64,000 nt of DNA from Blautia sp. Marseille-P3087. GTDB lineage: Bacteria > Bacillota > Clostridia > Lachnospirales > Lachnospiraceae. The DNA lies in the NCBI RefSeq assembly GCF_900120195.1, contig NZ_LT635539.1, forward strand, positions 2,230,744 through 2,294,743, written 5' to 3'. The position numbers were made by a program, and so were the translations under genes. Under the pieces are notes generated by a model that had not been told where the DNA came from, searched no databases, and saw nothing but the letters and a program-made list of their open reading frames with translations. Shown in pieces: positions 1 through 9,352 of the stretch (positions within the stretch are counted from its first letter, which is position 1; every line of letters begins with the position of its first letter).

Positions 1-1327
<1,327 letters not shown>

Positions 1328-1417
1328 AAAAAGCATGGTCAGAAAGATTCAGTTGATTGTCAACATGTATGTGGTTTTGAAGATACGATATATCTTCTAT
1401 AGCAAAGTAATTTGCAT

Positions 1418-1491
1418 GGCCCAGTGGCTCAGTTGGTTAGAGCGCCGCCCTGTCACGGCGGAGGTCGTGAGTTCGAGTCTCATCTGGGTCG
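1418..1491 (+). tRNA. tRNA-Asp (GTC)
   Basis: Cloverleaf with acceptor stem GGCCCAG/CTGGGTC, anticodon loop CTGTCAC giving anticodon GTC, T-loop TTCGAGT and discriminator G. CCA is not encoded. It is the first of seven tRNAs in tandem behind the 23S gene, so it is probably processed from the rRNA transcript. Confidence 0.96.
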
Positions 1492-1528
1492 TTGCATACC
1501 GAAAGGTGTGTACATTAATTGAATATGT

Positions 1529-1601
1529 GGGATCTTAGCTCAGCTGGGAGAGCATCTGCCTTACAAGCAGAGGGTCATAGGTTCGAGCCCTATAGGTCCC
1601 A
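1529..1601 (+). tRNA. tRNA-Val (TAC)
   Basis: Acceptor GGGATCT/AGGTCCC with one G-T wobble, anticodon stem TCTGC/GCAGA, loop CTTACAA giving anticodon TAC, and T-loop TTCGAGC. CCA is not encoded. Confidence 0.96.
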
Positions 1602-1609
1602 TATAATCC

Positions 1610-1691
1610 GGGTGGATTCCCGAGTGGCCAAAGGGGGCAGACTGTAAATCTGTTGGCACCGCCTTCGAAGGTTCGAATCCTTCTCCACCCA
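1610..1691 (+). tRNA. tRNA-Tyr (GTA)
   Basis: A class II tRNA of 82 nt with a long variable arm. Acceptor GGGTGGA/TCCACCC, anticodon stem GCAGA/TCTGT, loop CTGTAAA giving GTA. CCA is not encoded. Confidence 0.96.
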
Positions 1692-1709
1692 CTAAGCCTA
1701 ATTGGCTAA

Positions 1710-1782
1710 GCCGATGTGGCTCAATTGGCAGAGCAGCTGATTTGTAATCAGCAGGTTATCGGTTCGAGTCCGATCATCGGCT
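1710..1782 (+). tRNA. tRNA-Thr (TGT)
   Basis: Acceptor GCCGATG/CATCGGC with full pairing, anticodon stem GCTGA/TCAGC, loop TTTGTAA giving TGT, and T-loop TTCGAGT. Confidence 0.96.
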
Positions 1783-1799
1783 TCAAATTTCATAATTAT

Positions 1800-1873
1800 C
1801 GCGGGGTGGAGCAGTCTGGAAGCTCGTCGGGCTCATAACCCGAAGGTCACAGGTTCAAATCCTGTTCCCGCTA
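1800..1873 (+). tRNA. initiator tRNA-fMet (CAT)
   Basis: Two initiator hallmarks are visible: an unpaired C1/T72 at the top of the acceptor stem (CGCGGGG opposite TCCCGCT), and three consecutive G-C pairs at the base of the anticodon stem (TCGGG/CCCGA) around the loop CTCATAA. This marks it as initiator rather than elongator Met. Confidence 0.95.
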
Positions 1874-1877
1874 TTAT

Positions 1878-1943
<66 letters not shown>

Positions 1944-1950
<7 letters not shown>

Positions 1951-2008
1951 TTTACCTTGTAAAACATGGTGTATGCTGGTTGAAAAAGCCTGGGCATTTA
2001 CCTTGTAA
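1944..2008 (+). repeat. 19-bp direct repeat copying the tRNA-Phe 3' end
   Basis: The 19-mer CTGGGCATTTACCTTGTAA occurs at 1944-1962, covering the tRNA-Phe 3' end plus trailer, and again at 1990-2008 in the spacer before tRNA-Lys. It looks like a small tandem duplication or a scar of tRNA-end recombination. Confidence 0.85.
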
Positions 2009-2043
2009 GATTAAATATAATATAAGGTAATCAAACTGAATAT

Positions 2044-2116
2044 GGGATATTAGCTCAGTTGGTAGAGCACTTGACTTTTAATCAAGTTGTCCGGGGTTCG
2101 AATCCCCGATGTCTCA
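2044..2116 (+). tRNA. tRNA-Lys (TTT)
   Basis: Acceptor GGGATAT/ATGTCTC with wobble pairs, anticodon stem CTTGA/TCAAG, loop CTTTTAA giving TTT, and T-loop TTCGAAT. It is the last tRNA of the cluster and is followed 4 nt later by an intrinsic terminator. Confidence 0.95.
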
Positions 2117-2120
2117 TTAG

Positions 2121-2151
2121 AAAGCACTATCATTTCGATAGTGCTTTTTTT
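2121..2151 (+). terminator. intrinsic terminator of the rRNA-tRNA operon
   Basis: An 11-bp perfect stem AAAGCACTATC/GATAGTGCTTT with a 5-nt loop, followed by a T7 run. Confidence 0.92.
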
Positions 2152-2287
2152 GTACTCGGAAAAAAGTTAAAACAAAGATGCACTGTCGTTCTAAACAAGA
2201 CAACTGCTGCATATATTATATTACATATGTAGTAGTGGGAAGTGCGCAGTCCCGGTGCTTTTTATGGAGAATAGCAGGAGGTTCATT

Positions 2288-2566
2288 ATGAAAAATATGA
2301 AGGAAAGGTTTCATAAACTGATAACTGTAATTCTTTGTTTTCTGGTAAGTATGGTTCCGAAGAGGGATGAAGTAGATGTATCTGTGATCGGACAGGCTGT
2401 TACTGCATCTCCGGTTAATGGAAATGCAGCTGGCGCAGCAACTGTCTCTGCAGAAAATATGGATAAAGATGTGAATATGTGGATAGTGCACAATCGAAAA
2501 CATCATCGCATGTGGAAAAAACTTTTTTTCTGGCTTCAGGGTCCGGGTGATACGAAATTGACCTGA
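2288..2566 (+). CDS. small membrane or secreted hypothetical protein
   Basis: A 92-residue protein that I do not recognise. The start at 2288 (MKNMKERFHK...) is preferred over an in-frame ATG at 2255 because AGGAGG lies just upstream at 2277-2282. Residues about 9-22 (LITVILCFLVSMV) form one hydrophobic segment behind a basic N-terminus, like a signal peptide or single anchor. A polar Ala/Ser/Asn stretch follows, and the C-terminus is basic and aromatic (HNRKHHRMWKKLFFW). The last 31 bp overlap the 3' end of the convergent metallophosphoesterase gene. No operon partner is visible. It may be a lineage-specific small secreted peptide; its function is unknown. Confidence 0.5.
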   Translation: MKNMKERFHKLITVILCFLVSMVPKRDEVDVSVIGQAVTASPVNGNAAGAATVSAENMDKDVNMWIVHNRKHHRMWKKLFFWLQGPGDTKLT

Positions 2567-3744
2567 ATTGAGCAGATTTCGCTGTCCGTACCTAATCGCA
2601 TGGCGGGTCCCCAGACACCGGCACCGGAAGTTACAATGCAGGTCATGGCATCCTTTTGGCTGATGCCACATGGATTCTCCCACATCGGTTTGATGGTCAG
2701 ATTTCCGGGAAAGGTCTGTCCGTTGTGTGTATGACCGCACAGATCTAAATCAGTACCCGCGTCAGCAAGTTCCTGAAGTTCTTTTGGCTGATGATCAATA
2801 ACAAGGATCGGTTTGTCCCTGTCCAGCAATTTGGTAAGCTGGTCAGGGGCTTTTCTTGTTTCATGGATCTTTTCTATGAGGGAGGCATCTTTGCGTCCGA
2901 CAATATAAAATTTGTTATCTATCAGGACACTTTCGTCTTCGAGAAGCTTAATATTGGATTTACGGAGAAATTCATTCATGCGTGGATCTTTTACATCTGA
3001 GATATTATCTCCTTTGTGATGAAAGGTAAATCCGGCAAGAATTGCCTCGTTCAGATCATGATTTCCCCAGCATGCATATACTCCATAAGTGGATTTGATG
3101 GAACGCAGAACCTTTGAGAGCTTTTCGGGACTGCGGATCGCATCATATTCATTGTCAAAAATATCTCCGGCAATGCAGACAAGATCAGGTTTTTGCTTAT
3201 TGATTTTATGGACAAGTTCATGTGCATGGATGACACCGGCATTGTAACCGAAATGTGTGTCAGCGACGAGAACAACTTTAAGTTTATCTGTATCGGGAAC
3301 AGTTTTATTTATCGTAACTTCATAAGGTGTTACTTTAATGTATTTTGCATGGATAATTCCCCGGATACACAGACCAATGATTAGCAATACACAGACAGCA
3401 CCTGCAACATTAAAGGCAATTCGTGAGTGAATCCACGATACTCTGCATACATATTTGAAAAATAACCGTCCGAGATCAGCCGCCATCACGATCATCAGTG
3501 AGTAAAGGAAAATACCGAGAAAATAATTTCCGGTTACTTTTAATGCGCGATGTAGCACTCTTGGCTTTTTAATAAAGAAACCGGATACAAGGCTGGTCGC
3601 GACTATGGCATAGATAATTGCGAAAATAGTGCGAAATGCCATAGTACGCAAAATACTGTGACAGCTGCCCATCCACAAATATGCCCATCGCAGAATATAC
3701 AGGTTGAGGATAATATAAACAGGTGCAAGATAAATTGCAATCAT
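2536..3744 (-). CDS. membrane-anchored metallophosphoesterase (YkuE/YaeI-like)
   Basis: This 402-residue protein has about four hydrophobic helices in residues 1-130, then a calcineurin-like phosphoesterase domain. The metal-site motifs are all present: D162-T-H164, GDIFD, GNHD and GHTHNGQ. The family hydrolyses phosphomonoesters or diesters; YaeI-type members act on lipid-linked substrates at the membrane. The membrane part here is longer than in YkuE, which usually has one helix, so the first ~120 residues may be a separate membrane domain. The start is supported by a GGAGG (complement of 3752-3756) upstream. The gene is convergent with the small ORF at 2288 and divergent from spoIID. Substrate is unknown. 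Confidence 0.85.
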   Translation of the reverse strand: MIAIYLAPVYIILNLYILRWAYLWMGSCHSILRTMAFRTIFAIIYAIVATSLVSGFFIKKPRVLHRALKVTGNYFLGIFLYSLMIVMAADLGRLFFKYVCRVSWIHSRIAFNVAGAVCVLLIIGLCIRGIIHAKYIKVTPYEVTINKTVPDTDKLKVVLVADTHFGYNAGVIHAHELVHKINKQKPDLVCIAGDIFDNEYDAIRSPEKLSKVLRSIKSTYGVYACWGNHDLNEAILAGFTFHHKGDNISDVKDPRMNEFLRKSNIKLLEDESVLIDNKFYIVGRKDASLIEKIHETRKAPDQLTKLLDRDKPILVIDHQPKELQELADAGTDLDLCGHTHNGQTFPGNLTIKPMWENPCGISQKDAMTCIVTSGAGVWGPAMRLGTDSEICSIQVNFVSPGP

Positions 3745-3885
3745 ATAAAACCTCCGAAATTTTTTTACATTATATAATGGATGTTTTTTGATGTCAAAGA
3801 AAGAAAAAAGGGAAAAATATCGAATTTACTTATAAAGTATGGATGATTTTCATATATTAGAGTAAAACGAGCATGGAAGATAAAT

Positions 3886-4719
3886 ATGAAGGGCAGAAAA
3901 CAATCGTGGGTTACAAAAATTTTTCTGTTACTGACACTTCCATATCTGGTCACGGTCTTTGTAAATGGTCCGGAGGCAGTTGCTGTAAATAAAACAACAG
4001 ATATGGAAAACATACTTCCGATAATTTTAAGTGAGCAGATTTCTCCGGAATATCGGATAGAGACGCTTGAAGCACAGGCAGTCATAGCAAGAAGTAATCT
4101 TATGCGAAAGCTTCAGGAGCAAGCAGACACAGGTTCCATTCTTTGTGAAATCAGCAATAACATAAAACAAAAAGGATGGGTATGGAAAATTCCGGAAAAA
4201 TGTTATGAGACAGCGGTGAAAAATACGCAGGGTCAGATACTTACTGTGGAGGGAGAGTTAAAACTGGTACCTTATCATGAAATCAGTGCCGGAGAAACAA
4301 GAGACGGGGAGGAAGCTTTTCATGATTCGCAATATGCCTATCTGAAATCGGTGGATAGCAGTGCAGATAAAGATGCGGCAGAGTATTTAAGCAGTACTTA
4401 TGTATCAGAACAACAGCTTCCAAAAGAGTTGGCGATTAGTTCACGGGATAAAAGAGGATATGTGCAGAGTCTGACGGCAGACGATAATATATTAGAAGGA
4501 ACTGCGTTTGCATCCGGGATGGGAATTGCATCGCCGGCATTTTCCATGCAGAAGCTGGATGGCAGAATACGCTTTTTAAGCAAAGGAAAAGGGCATGGGC
4601 TTGGTTTTTCTCAATATGGCGGGGATGTGCTTGCAAAAGAGGGAAAAACATGGCAGGAAATTTTACATATTTATTTTCCATTGATGGAAATTGAAACAGA
4701 AGATTTTGATTATATTTAG
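3886..4719 (+). CDS. spoIID: stage II sporulation protein D (SpoIID)
   Basis: This 277-residue protein has an N-terminal membrane anchor (residues about 10-27). SpoIID is a lytic transglycosylase that, with SpoIIP and SpoIIM, degrades septal peptidoglycan to drive engulfment of the forespore. The family signature ETLEAQAVIARS (residues 59-70) is present; its Glu is the conserved acidic position of the E-x-L-x-A-Q-A motif. The conserved C-terminal GKGHGLGFSQYG block is also present. The protein is shorter than Bacillus SpoIID (about 340 aa). It is followed directly by a SpoIIQ-like gene, the same order as in Clostridium. A CATATATT at 3851-3858 could be part of a sigma-E -10 element, but I cannot place a convincing -35. 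Confidence 0.88.
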   Translation: MKGRKQSWVTKIFLLLTLPYLVTVFVNGPEAVAVNKTTDMENILPIILSEQISPEYRIETLEAQAVIARSNLMRKLQEQADTGSILCEISNNIKQKGWVWKIPEKCYETAVKNTQGQILTVEGELKLVPYHEISAGETRDGEEAFHDSQYAYLKSVDSSADKDAAEYLSSTYVSEQQLPKELAISSRDKRGYVQSLTADDNILEGTAFASGMGIASPAFSMQKLDGRIRFLSKGKGHGLGFSQYGGDVLAKEGKTWQEILHIYFPLMEIETEDFDYI

Positions 4720-4793
4720 TAAAATTGAATATTTTTGCATATACTGGACACCCTGTTAATACAGAAATGATTATGAGCAGAGGTGAAAAGAAT

Positions 4794-5603
4794 ATGGCAA
4801 ATAACAGAATTGTAAGGTACGTAACAAATACGGCGCTTCTGGCGGTTCTTGCAGCGGCGGGAATTGGAGTTTATCAGCTCGGAACATCCGGAACGGATGT
4901 GGAAATTCAGGAAGAAGCACCATCGTACCTGAATGACACGGCAGATAACAAAGAGAATGAGGATTCGGCAGTAGATGCGGGAACCAGTCTTGTAGAAGCG
5001 GAGATGAAGGACGAAGGAACAGACACTGAAAAAGAGATGAGCGGTGTAGAAAACACAGTACTTGCAGACAACGAAGATGCAGATCAGACATCCGTACAGA
5101 CCGTAGATGGGAACGGAGCAGCACAGAGTGCAGTCAATACAGAAAGTGTAAGCACTTCTGCAAGTGCCGAAGCAGCTCCAAAACTGAGTTTTTCGGAAGA
5201 TACGCTGATGGAATGGCCGGTAGATGGATCGATCCTGTTGGATTATAACATGGATCAGACGGTTTATTTTCCGACGCTGGATCAGTACAAATTAAGCCCG
5301 GCAATTTCTGTTCAGGCAGTGGATGGAGCTCCTGTTCTGGCATCTGTTCCGGGAACTGTTTATTCAATTGAGGAAGATCCGCAGACAGGAACTACCGTAA
5401 CTATGGAAATCGGAAGTGGCTATCAGGCAGTTTACGGGCAGTTGAAGGATCTTACTGTTGAAGAGGGTGACACAGTAACAAAAGGTACAGTGATCGGGTA
5501 TGTGGGGACTCCGACAAAGTATTACAGCAAAGAAGGCAGCAACCTTTATTTTGCAATGAAAAAGAACGGAGAACCTGTGGATCCGATTGCATATCTTCCG
5601 TAA
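4794..5603 (+). CDS. spoIIQ: SpoIIQ-like protein with degenerate LytM/M23 domain
   Basis: This 269-residue protein has a short cytoplasmic tail, a membrane helix at about residues 10-28, and an acidic low-complexity linker (to about residue 140, rich in E, D, T, S). A C-terminal M23/LytM-type beta domain (about 150-269) follows. SpoIIQ is made in the forespore and pairs with mother-cell SpoIIIAH across the engulfing membranes. The start at 4794 is chosen because AGAGGTG (4779-4785) precedes it; a TTG at 4725 in the same frame has no such site. The zinc-binding His positions of M23 enzymes look replaced: LYFAM stands where LHFEI-type sequence is usual, and no H-x3-D is seen. This suggests a structural, non-catalytic domain as in Bacillus SpoIIQ. 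It sits 74 bp after spoIID. Confidence 0.8.
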   Translation: MANNRIVRYVTNTALLAVLAAAGIGVYQLGTSGTDVEIQEEAPSYLNDTADNKENEDSAVDAGTSLVEAEMKDEGTDTEKEMSGVENTVLADNEDADQTSVQTVDGNGAAQSAVNTESVSTSASAEAAPKLSFSEDTLMEWPVDGSILLDYNMDQTVYFPTLDQYKLSPAISVQAVDGAPVLASVPGTVYSIEEDPQTGTTVTMEIGSGYQAVYGQLKDLTVEEGDTVTKGTVIGYVGTPTKYYSKEGSNLYFAMKKNGEPVDPIAYLP

Positions 5604-5686
5604 ATGGTTCACAAAAAAGAAAGTACAACGTATAATAAAGCAGGTAGGAAATAAAAATTCGTAGCCGGCTGCTTTATATAGAAATG

Positions 5687-5722
5687 AGGGTAACTGCCGG
5701 AAAGAATGGCGGTTATCCTTTT
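5687..5722 (+). terminator. intrinsic terminator after spoIIQ
   Basis: Stem AGGGTAACTGCC/GGCGGTTATCCT (one G-T and one A-type mismatch tolerated) around a 9-nt loop, followed by TTTT. It lies 84 bp after the spoIIQ stop and before the GIY-YIG gene. Confidence 0.75.
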
Positions 5723-5784
5723 ACATAGAGCAAATAAACAGCTTGTTACATAAGATACAGCATGACCGGTAAAAGAGGAAAAGG

Positions 5785-6027
5785 ATGAACTATACATACA
5801 TGATGAAATGTGCGGATGGCACACTTTATACGGGATGGACAACCTCGGTGGAGAAACGTCTGAAAGCGCATAATGAGGGGAAGGCCGGTGCAAAGTATAC
5901 GAGGGCAAAACGCCCGGTGGAACTGGTTTACTATGAGGGATATGCGACGAAAGAAGAAGCGATGAGCAGGGAGTATGCGATTAAGCAGCTTACAAGGAAA
6001 GAAAAACTTGCCCTGATGGATTTTTGA
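5785..6027 (+). CDS. GIY-YIG domain protein (UPF0213 / YhbQ-YazA type)
   Basis: An 80-residue single-domain GIY-YIG protein. The signature runs Y-x-Y-M (residues 3-6) to Y-T-G (15-17). The following Arg (in EKRLKAHN), KYT and the Glu in MSREYAIKQLTRKEK are all family features. Stand-alone members are found in most Firmicutes and are presumed DNA-repair or structure-specific nucleases; exact substrates are poorly defined. RBS AGAGGA lies at 5774-5779. Length matches the family. Confidence 0.88.
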   Translation: MNYTYMMKCADGTLYTGWTTSVEKRLKAHNEGKAGAKYTRAKRPVELVYYEGYATKEEAMSREYAIKQLTRKEKLALMDF

Positions 6028-6063
6028 AAGAGAAATAATATTATTCTAGAAAGAACTTTCATA

Positions 6064-6096
6064 AGAAAAATACCCTGCCGTTAAATTGGCAGGGTA
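6064..6096 (-). terminator. terminator overlapping the hemolysin III stop codon
   Basis: A perfect 9-bp stem TACCCTGCC (6071-6079)/GGCAGGGTA (6088-6096) with an 8-nt loop. On the minus strand it is followed by TTTTTCTT. The minus-strand stop codon (complement of 6081-6083) lies inside the loop, so translation ends within the hairpin. Confidence 0.8.
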
Positions 6097-6770
6097 GAGA
6101 TGAAGCAATACATGAGGATAAAGTGGCAGGCACTTCCAAGCATAATGAATACATGGAAGATTTCATGTGAACCGAAGTCTTTGTGACGGGCATTGAATAA
6201 AGGAAGTTTCAAACCATAGATGATGCCGCCGACGGTGTAAATAATGCCTCCTGCGAGAAGCCAGCCGAAACCGGCACGCGGAAGAGAATGAAAAATCGGG
6301 ACAAAGGCAAGGACGCACAGCCATCCCATACCGATATAGAGTACGGAAGAGAGCCATTTCGGGCAGGTAATCCAGAGACCTTTAAGAAGGATGCCAAGGA
6401 TCGCAACACCCCATACAAGGCCACAGAGGATGTAACCGGTACGGTTATGCAATGCAATCAGGCAGATCGGTGTATAACTTCCGGCAATCATAACGAAGAT
6501 CATCATATGATCCATCTTACGCAGGCGTCGGTTAACGGTTTCGGTAGAATCAACGGAATGATAAACCGTGCTTGCTGTATAAAGAAGGATCATAGTGAGG
6601 ATAAAAACTGCAAGTGCCGCAATATGAAGCGGAGCATTCTCACCGGAAGCAGCCCGTAGCAAAAGAGGAGCGGTACCGGCAATTGCCAGAAGCATCGCAA
6701 TTCCGTGTGTGATGGCACTCCACGGATCCTTTAAATTTAATTTTGAGACAAGTGAGTTTATATGCATCAT
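6081..6770 (-). CDS. hemolysin III / PAQR family membrane protein (TrhA-like)
   Basis: A 229-residue protein with seven predicted membrane helices. The conserved hemolysin III/PAQR pieces are present: ITHGIAML near the N-terminus, STVYHSVD in the second or third segment, the HxxxH-type motif HEIFHVF and a final CHF. These His residues form the zinc site in PAQR proteins. Bacterial TrhA (YqfA) has been linked to membrane fluidity homeostasis; the hemolysin name is historical. RBS GGAGG is the complement of 6780-6784. Monocistronic with its own terminator. Confidence 0.88.
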   Translation of the reverse strand: MMHINSLVSKLNLKDPWSAITHGIAMLLAIAGTAPLLLRAASGENAPLHIAALAVFILTMILLYTASTVYHSVDSTETVNRRLRKMDHMMIFVMIAGSYTPICLIALHNRTGYILCGLVWGVAILGILLKGLWITCPKWLSSVLYIGMGWLCVLAFVPIFHSLPRAGFGWLLAGGIIYTVGGIIYGLKLPLFNARHKDFGSHEIFHVFIMLGSACHFILMYCFISTLPI

Positions 6771-6955
6771 AGTGAACGCCTCCTAAATGGTAAAATAGAT
6801 ACGGAATAATTAAAAACATATCATGTAGTAATCAATACTACATAAGAAGTATACTGAAACTATAACACTTTTATGCATATTTGTGAAGAGAAAATTTATT
6901 AAAAGAATCTAAATTACTGTTCACAGATAAAATCCCGAGACATACGGGGCAAATA

Positions 6956-6985
6956 TTGACGGTCATCGACGAGTTAAGTTATAAT
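6956..6985 (+). promoter_or_regulatory. sigma-A promoter for the LytTR gene
   Basis: TTGACG (6956-6961), 18-bp spacer, TATAAT (6980-6985), about 45 bp ahead of the start codon at 7031. Confidence 0.75.
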
Positions 6986-7030
6986 ATTTTAAAAGAATAA
7001 ATTGGGATGTAAAGAAAGAGGTGACCGCCC

Positions 7031-7828
7031 ATGAATAAAACAGAAGATGAAGTTGTCAGGCTGACAGCAGAATGTCTGACCAGATACTGGAAGCGTGATT
7101 CTACGTTTATTTTCAGTCATTGTGCGCCTAAAATAGTCTGGATCAGTGCACGACAGGATGAATATCTTCTGACTCTTGATGAGGTGAAAGAGAATCTCGA
7201 AACAAACTGTGCGGCTATTCCGTCATGCCATCTTCAGCACGCAGAATTTCAGGTTGCAGCCAGTTGTTCCGAACTTTTCGTTATAACCGGCAAATATCTT
7301 GTAACAACAGATCCTGAAGAAAAGTTCTTTTTGTCTGCACAGCAGCGCTGTACGTTTGTGTGGGAGAATACCGGCAATGGACTGCAGATCAGTCATATCC
7401 ATATTTCAAATCCCATAGGTGAACTGAAAATTGCTGAAGATGAAGCATTTCCTGATACAATGGGAAAAATGGCAAGTCACTATATGAAAGAAGAAATTTT
7501 ACGTCTGACCAGTGACAGGAAGCTGTCTGTCTGTGACGTTAACGGATCCCTGATATTTTTGCAGATGTCTGATGTTATGTTTATTTCTGCACTGGGTAAA
7601 GAAACTGTTGTCAGGACTCTTACAGACTGCATTTTTGCAAAAAACAGTATTAAAGAACTGGCACAGCAGACACAGGATTGTTTTGTTATGACTCACAGAA
7701 GTTATCTGGTCAATCCGCAGTATATTACGGCTATCAGACGTTATGCTATTACTATGCAGGATGGTACAGAGCTCCCGGTTCCGCGGAAAAAATATGATGA
7801 GATTCGCAGACAGATTCTTTCGGTATAA
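7031..7828 (+). CDS. NTF2/SnoaL-like domain fused to LytTR DNA-binding domain
   Basis: A 265-residue transcription regulator. Residues about 1-135 look like an NTF2/SnoaL-like alpha+beta cone fold (tryptophan and phenylalanine-rich strands, ending KFFLSAQQRCTFVWE...LQISHIHIS). Residues about 165-263 are a LytTR domain, with KLSVCDVNGSLIFLQMSDV and the C-terminal THRSYLVNPQYITAI...LPVPRKKYDEIR typical of that family. There is no response-regulator receiver domain, so activity is more likely set by a small ligand than by phosphorylation. LytTR proteins often control surface, adhesin, bacteriocin or virulence genes. The gene directly precedes the TPR and giant surface protein operon on the same strand, making that operon the obvious target (inference). 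RBS AGAGGTG at 7018-7024. Confidence 0.85.
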   Translation: MNKTEDEVVRLTAECLTRYWKRDSTFIFSHCAPKIVWISARQDEYLLTLDEVKENLETNCAAIPSCHLQHAEFQVAASCSELFVITGKYLVTTDPEEKFFLSAQQRCTFVWENTGNGLQISHIHISNPIGELKIAEDEAFPDTMGKMASHYMKEEILRLTSDRKLSVCDVNGSLIFLQMSDVMFISALGKETVVRTLTDCIFAKNSIKELAQQTQDCFVMTHRSYLVNPQYITAIRRYAITMQDGTELPVPRKKYDEIRRQILSV

Positions 7829-7852
7829 TTTCAATGTGGAATTATACCGAAA
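7818..7852 (+). terminator. 13-bp inverted repeat at the LytTR stop codon
   Basis: TTTCGGTATAATT (7818-7830) pairs perfectly with AATTATACCGAAA (7840-7852) around a 9-nt loop. The stop codon at 7826-7828 lies within the left arm. The downstream tract AATAATTTT is only weakly T-rich, so it may be a terminator or an operator palindrome. Confidence 0.55.
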
Positions 7853-8165
7853 AATAATTTTAGGACCATATATATTTATTAAGACACATCTTTAATCGTA
7901 CATTTCTTTATCAATTTTTATCTGAGTTTCTTTATTGCCATATCATGACTTTTCACACTGAAATATTATTAATTATCATATTATTAAGATATTTTCATGT
8001 ATTATATTTCATTTTGTTTTTCGTTCCGTTATTGTACGTTTCATTCTTTCGATGTTGAAAAAAATATTTCAGAGAAGTATTATAAAAATAACCATATTTT
8101 TGTGAACTGATGTTTTTTAATAAAAAATTCTGAAAATTAAGATAAGGCGGTGGAGAACAGAAATA
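7853..8165 (+). promoter_or_regulatory. AT-rich regulatory region with sigma-A promoter for the TPR/giant-protein operon
   Basis: A 313-bp gene-free stretch, very AT-rich. It contains TTGAAA (8055-8060), a 17-bp spacer and TATTAT (8078-8083), giving a leader of about 75 nt before the ATG at 8166. Just upstream of the -35 is a cluster of CGTT/TGTT-containing words (8022-8056, e.g. TCCGTTATT and TACGTTTCA) that could be a regulator site. Their spacing does not match the usual 21-22 bp of LytTR direct repeats. I see no riboswitch or small ORF worth calling. Confidence 0.6.
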
Positions 8166-9344
8166 ATGAAGATAGAGAAGAAACAACAAATCAGAGGACC
8201 TTCTGAGAATCCCGGAAGGACAAAGTCGAAATGGTACCGCAAAAAGTGGCTCCGTGTAACGGCTGTCTGTCTTGTGACAGTGCTTGTTGTATCGGAATTT
8301 GTAATTCATTATACAGCACAGCAGGAAATACAGACAGATTTCGGACCTGAAACACTTCTGGACGCACAGATACAGGAAGTACTGAAAGATCCAATGAAAG
8401 TACTTGAAGCATTTAAGGATGCAAAGAGGCAACTTCAGGATAAACAGCAGAAACTTCTTGATGCATGTAATAAGGCCGAAAAACTCATTAAAGAAGAAAA
8501 ATACGAAGAAGCTATAGAACCGGTTGATTATCTTCTGAAGGAAATGGAACTTACAGAAGAAGAAAAGATACAGATGAAGATGACCAGAACGGCTCTCTGC
8601 TTTTCAGCAGGAAGATTTGATGAAGCTATGGAAGGCTGTACAGAGCTTATAAATCTGGACCGGAGTGAAGAAGGATATTATTACTTTATGAGATCTGTGT
8701 GCAGTATACAGAAAGAAGATTACAGTCAGGCAAAGGATGATCTTCTGGAAGCTCTTGCTCATGGATATAAAGACGAAGCTCTTTGTTATGTGCATCTTGC
8801 TTTTTGTGAGAACTATCTTGAAGATTATAAAGAGGTTCTGAAATATGCAGAACTGGCTGAAGAAAAGGGAGCAGAAGATGTTTATCATGCGACACTGACG
8901 TATCTTATGGCAGTGGCCAGTCTTAAAGAAGAAAAATTTCAGGACAGTATTTCTTATATTACGGAACTGCTGGAGACAGATCAGTACAAAACAAGCGGTG
9001 ATCTGTATTTTTACAGAGGAGTCAGTGAGCTTACACTTGAAGAATATCAGAAGGCTTACGATGATTTTCAGAAAGCGATGAAATACGGGTTGACCAATGC
9101 ACAGGAAACGGGAGGTGAACAGAAAAAAGAAAGTAATACGATGCTTTATTACAACAGAGGAATTGCGGCACTTGGATTGAACAGACAGGAAGATGCGACG
9201 GAAGATCTACGGAAAGTCGTAGAGAACAATGATTATCCGGAACTGACAAAAGCATCAGAAGAACTTCTTGATATGCTGGAATCAGGAAAATCAGACAGCA
9301 TTCAAAATGAAGATGTCAGTTCAAAAACAGATCAAACCAAATAA
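8166..9344 (+). CDS. membrane-anchored tetratricopeptide-repeat protein
   Basis: A 392-residue protein: a basic N-terminus (residues 1-28), one membrane helix (about 29-49), then a largely helical region with about six or seven TPR-like repeats (roughly 95-370). Examples are LIKEEKYEEAIEPVDYLL, CFSAGRFDEAMEGCTELI and LTLEEYQKAYDDFQKAM. TPRs are protein-protein interaction scaffolds. The orientation predicted from the positive N-terminus puts the TPRs outside the membrane. It ends 23 bp before the giant surface protein and shares its promoter, so a role in secretion, folding or surface assembly of that protein is plausible but unproven. RBS GGTGGAG at 8149-8155. Confidence 0.8.
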   Translation: MKIEKKQQIRGPSENPGRTKSKWYRKKWLRVTAVCLVTVLVVSEFVIHYTAQQEIQTDFGPETLLDAQIQEVLKDPMKVLEAFKDAKRQLQDKQQKLLDACNKAEKLIKEEKYEEAIEPVDYLLKEMELTEEEKIQMKMTRTALCFSAGRFDEAMEGCTELINLDRSEEGYYYFMRSVCSIQKEDYSQAKDDLLEALAHGYKDEALCYVHLAFCENYLEDYKEVLKYAELAEEKGAEDVYHATLTYLMAVASLKEEKFQDSISYITELLETDQYKTSGDLYFYRGVSELTLEEYQKAYDDFQKAMKYGLTNAQETGGEQKKESNTMLYYNRGIAALGLNRQEDATEDLRKVVENNDYPELTKASEELLDMLESGKSDSIQNEDVSSKTDQTK

Positions 9345-9352
9345 AAAAAGGG

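Noticed and set aside
7818-7852. Mobile-element terminal inverted repeat
   Set aside because: Arms are adjacent, there is no transposase or second copy, and the position at a stop codon fits a terminator or operator.
8020-8060. Canonical LytTR direct-repeat site upstream of the TPR gene
   Set aside because: CGTT-containing words are present but their spacing (about 5, 10 and 16 bp) does not match the usual 21-22 bp repeat distance.
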